A stretch of DNA of 64,000 nucleotides. Source: Gadus chalcogrammus. Lineage: Eukaryota > Chordata > Actinopteri > Gadiformes > Gadidae. The notes below the pieces were generated by a model, which was not told where the DNA came from, did no database searches, and saw nothing but the letters and a program-made list of their open reading frames with translations. This document shows positions 63,903-64,000 of the stretch, piece by piece. Position 1 is the stretch's first letter. Each line of letters starts with the position of its first letter. Where the stretch lies: NCBI RefSeq assembly GCF_026213295.1, contig NC_079415.1, positions 24,210,847 to 24,274,846 of the forward strand. The letters run 5' to 3'. Position numbers and translations under genes: made by a program.

Positions 63903-64000
63903 ACCTAAACCAACCCCAAACAACAAAAACAAACACAATACCATAAAAGCAAACAGAAAAAAAAGGGGATGTTTGGTATGAGCTATGAAACCCAAACAAG

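Overview
This is vertebrate, almost certainly teleost fish, DNA. It has no bacterial-style operons. It has spliced genes with GT..AG introns, long dinucleotide microsatellites, hAT, PIF/Harbinger and CMC-type DNA transposons, an L2-like LINE, Ty3/gypsy LTR elements, and one clear vertebrate host gene, a bile-acid-receptor-like GPCR (gpbar1). The species cannot be named from the sequence. Most of the window is nested mobile DNA, and several nestings can be proved by exact target-site duplications (TSDs).

Layout. 0-7 kb: a 168-bp satellite array with one inverted outlying copy, a foldback element, a 170-bp tandem array with a 340-bp higher-order period, and a minisatellite-bearing element. 8.3-11.5 kb: a broken spliced gene of a multicopy teleost family (PB1-like/SAMD3-like), with a Harbinger-like element (itself holding a hAT) in one intron and a minisatellite element cutting an exon. 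11.9-14.1 kb: a decayed minus-strand LINE. 14.6-17.6 kb: diverged relatives of the later palindrome. 17.56-24.66 kb: a minus-strand DNA-transposon-like unit that starts with a CACTG-type end and carries a second SAMD3-like gene (five coding exons) and a C2C/H4H (CMC-like) transposase. A hAT with an intact transposase sits inside the last exon of the SAMD3-like gene. 24.66-31.69 kb: a 7-kb inverted repeat with 3.4-kb arms and a smaller palindrome within each arm.

31.7-40.5 kb: a fragment of a LINE SGNH-esterase reading frame, split by a very young complete gypsy element whose LTRs contain what looks like a spliced copy of their own internal exons. 40.6-50.5 kb: a two-gene PIF/Harbinger transposon (DDE transposase plus Myb/SANT protein) containing a deleted gypsy element, which contains a hAT. 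50.5-53 kb: an inverted pair of Myb/SANT exon fragments around a MITE, one arm broken by the Harbinger and the other by a further hAT. 53.5-58 kb: a dense microsatellite belt. 58.7-59.9 kb: gpbar1. 60.4-62 kb: a MITE cluster. 63.5-63.9 kb: a short hAT carrying transposase remnants.

Only gpbar1 looks like an ordinary host gene. The pairing of the SAMD3-like gene with a transposase inside one candidate element suggests how that family could spread, and is the most interesting biological proposal here.
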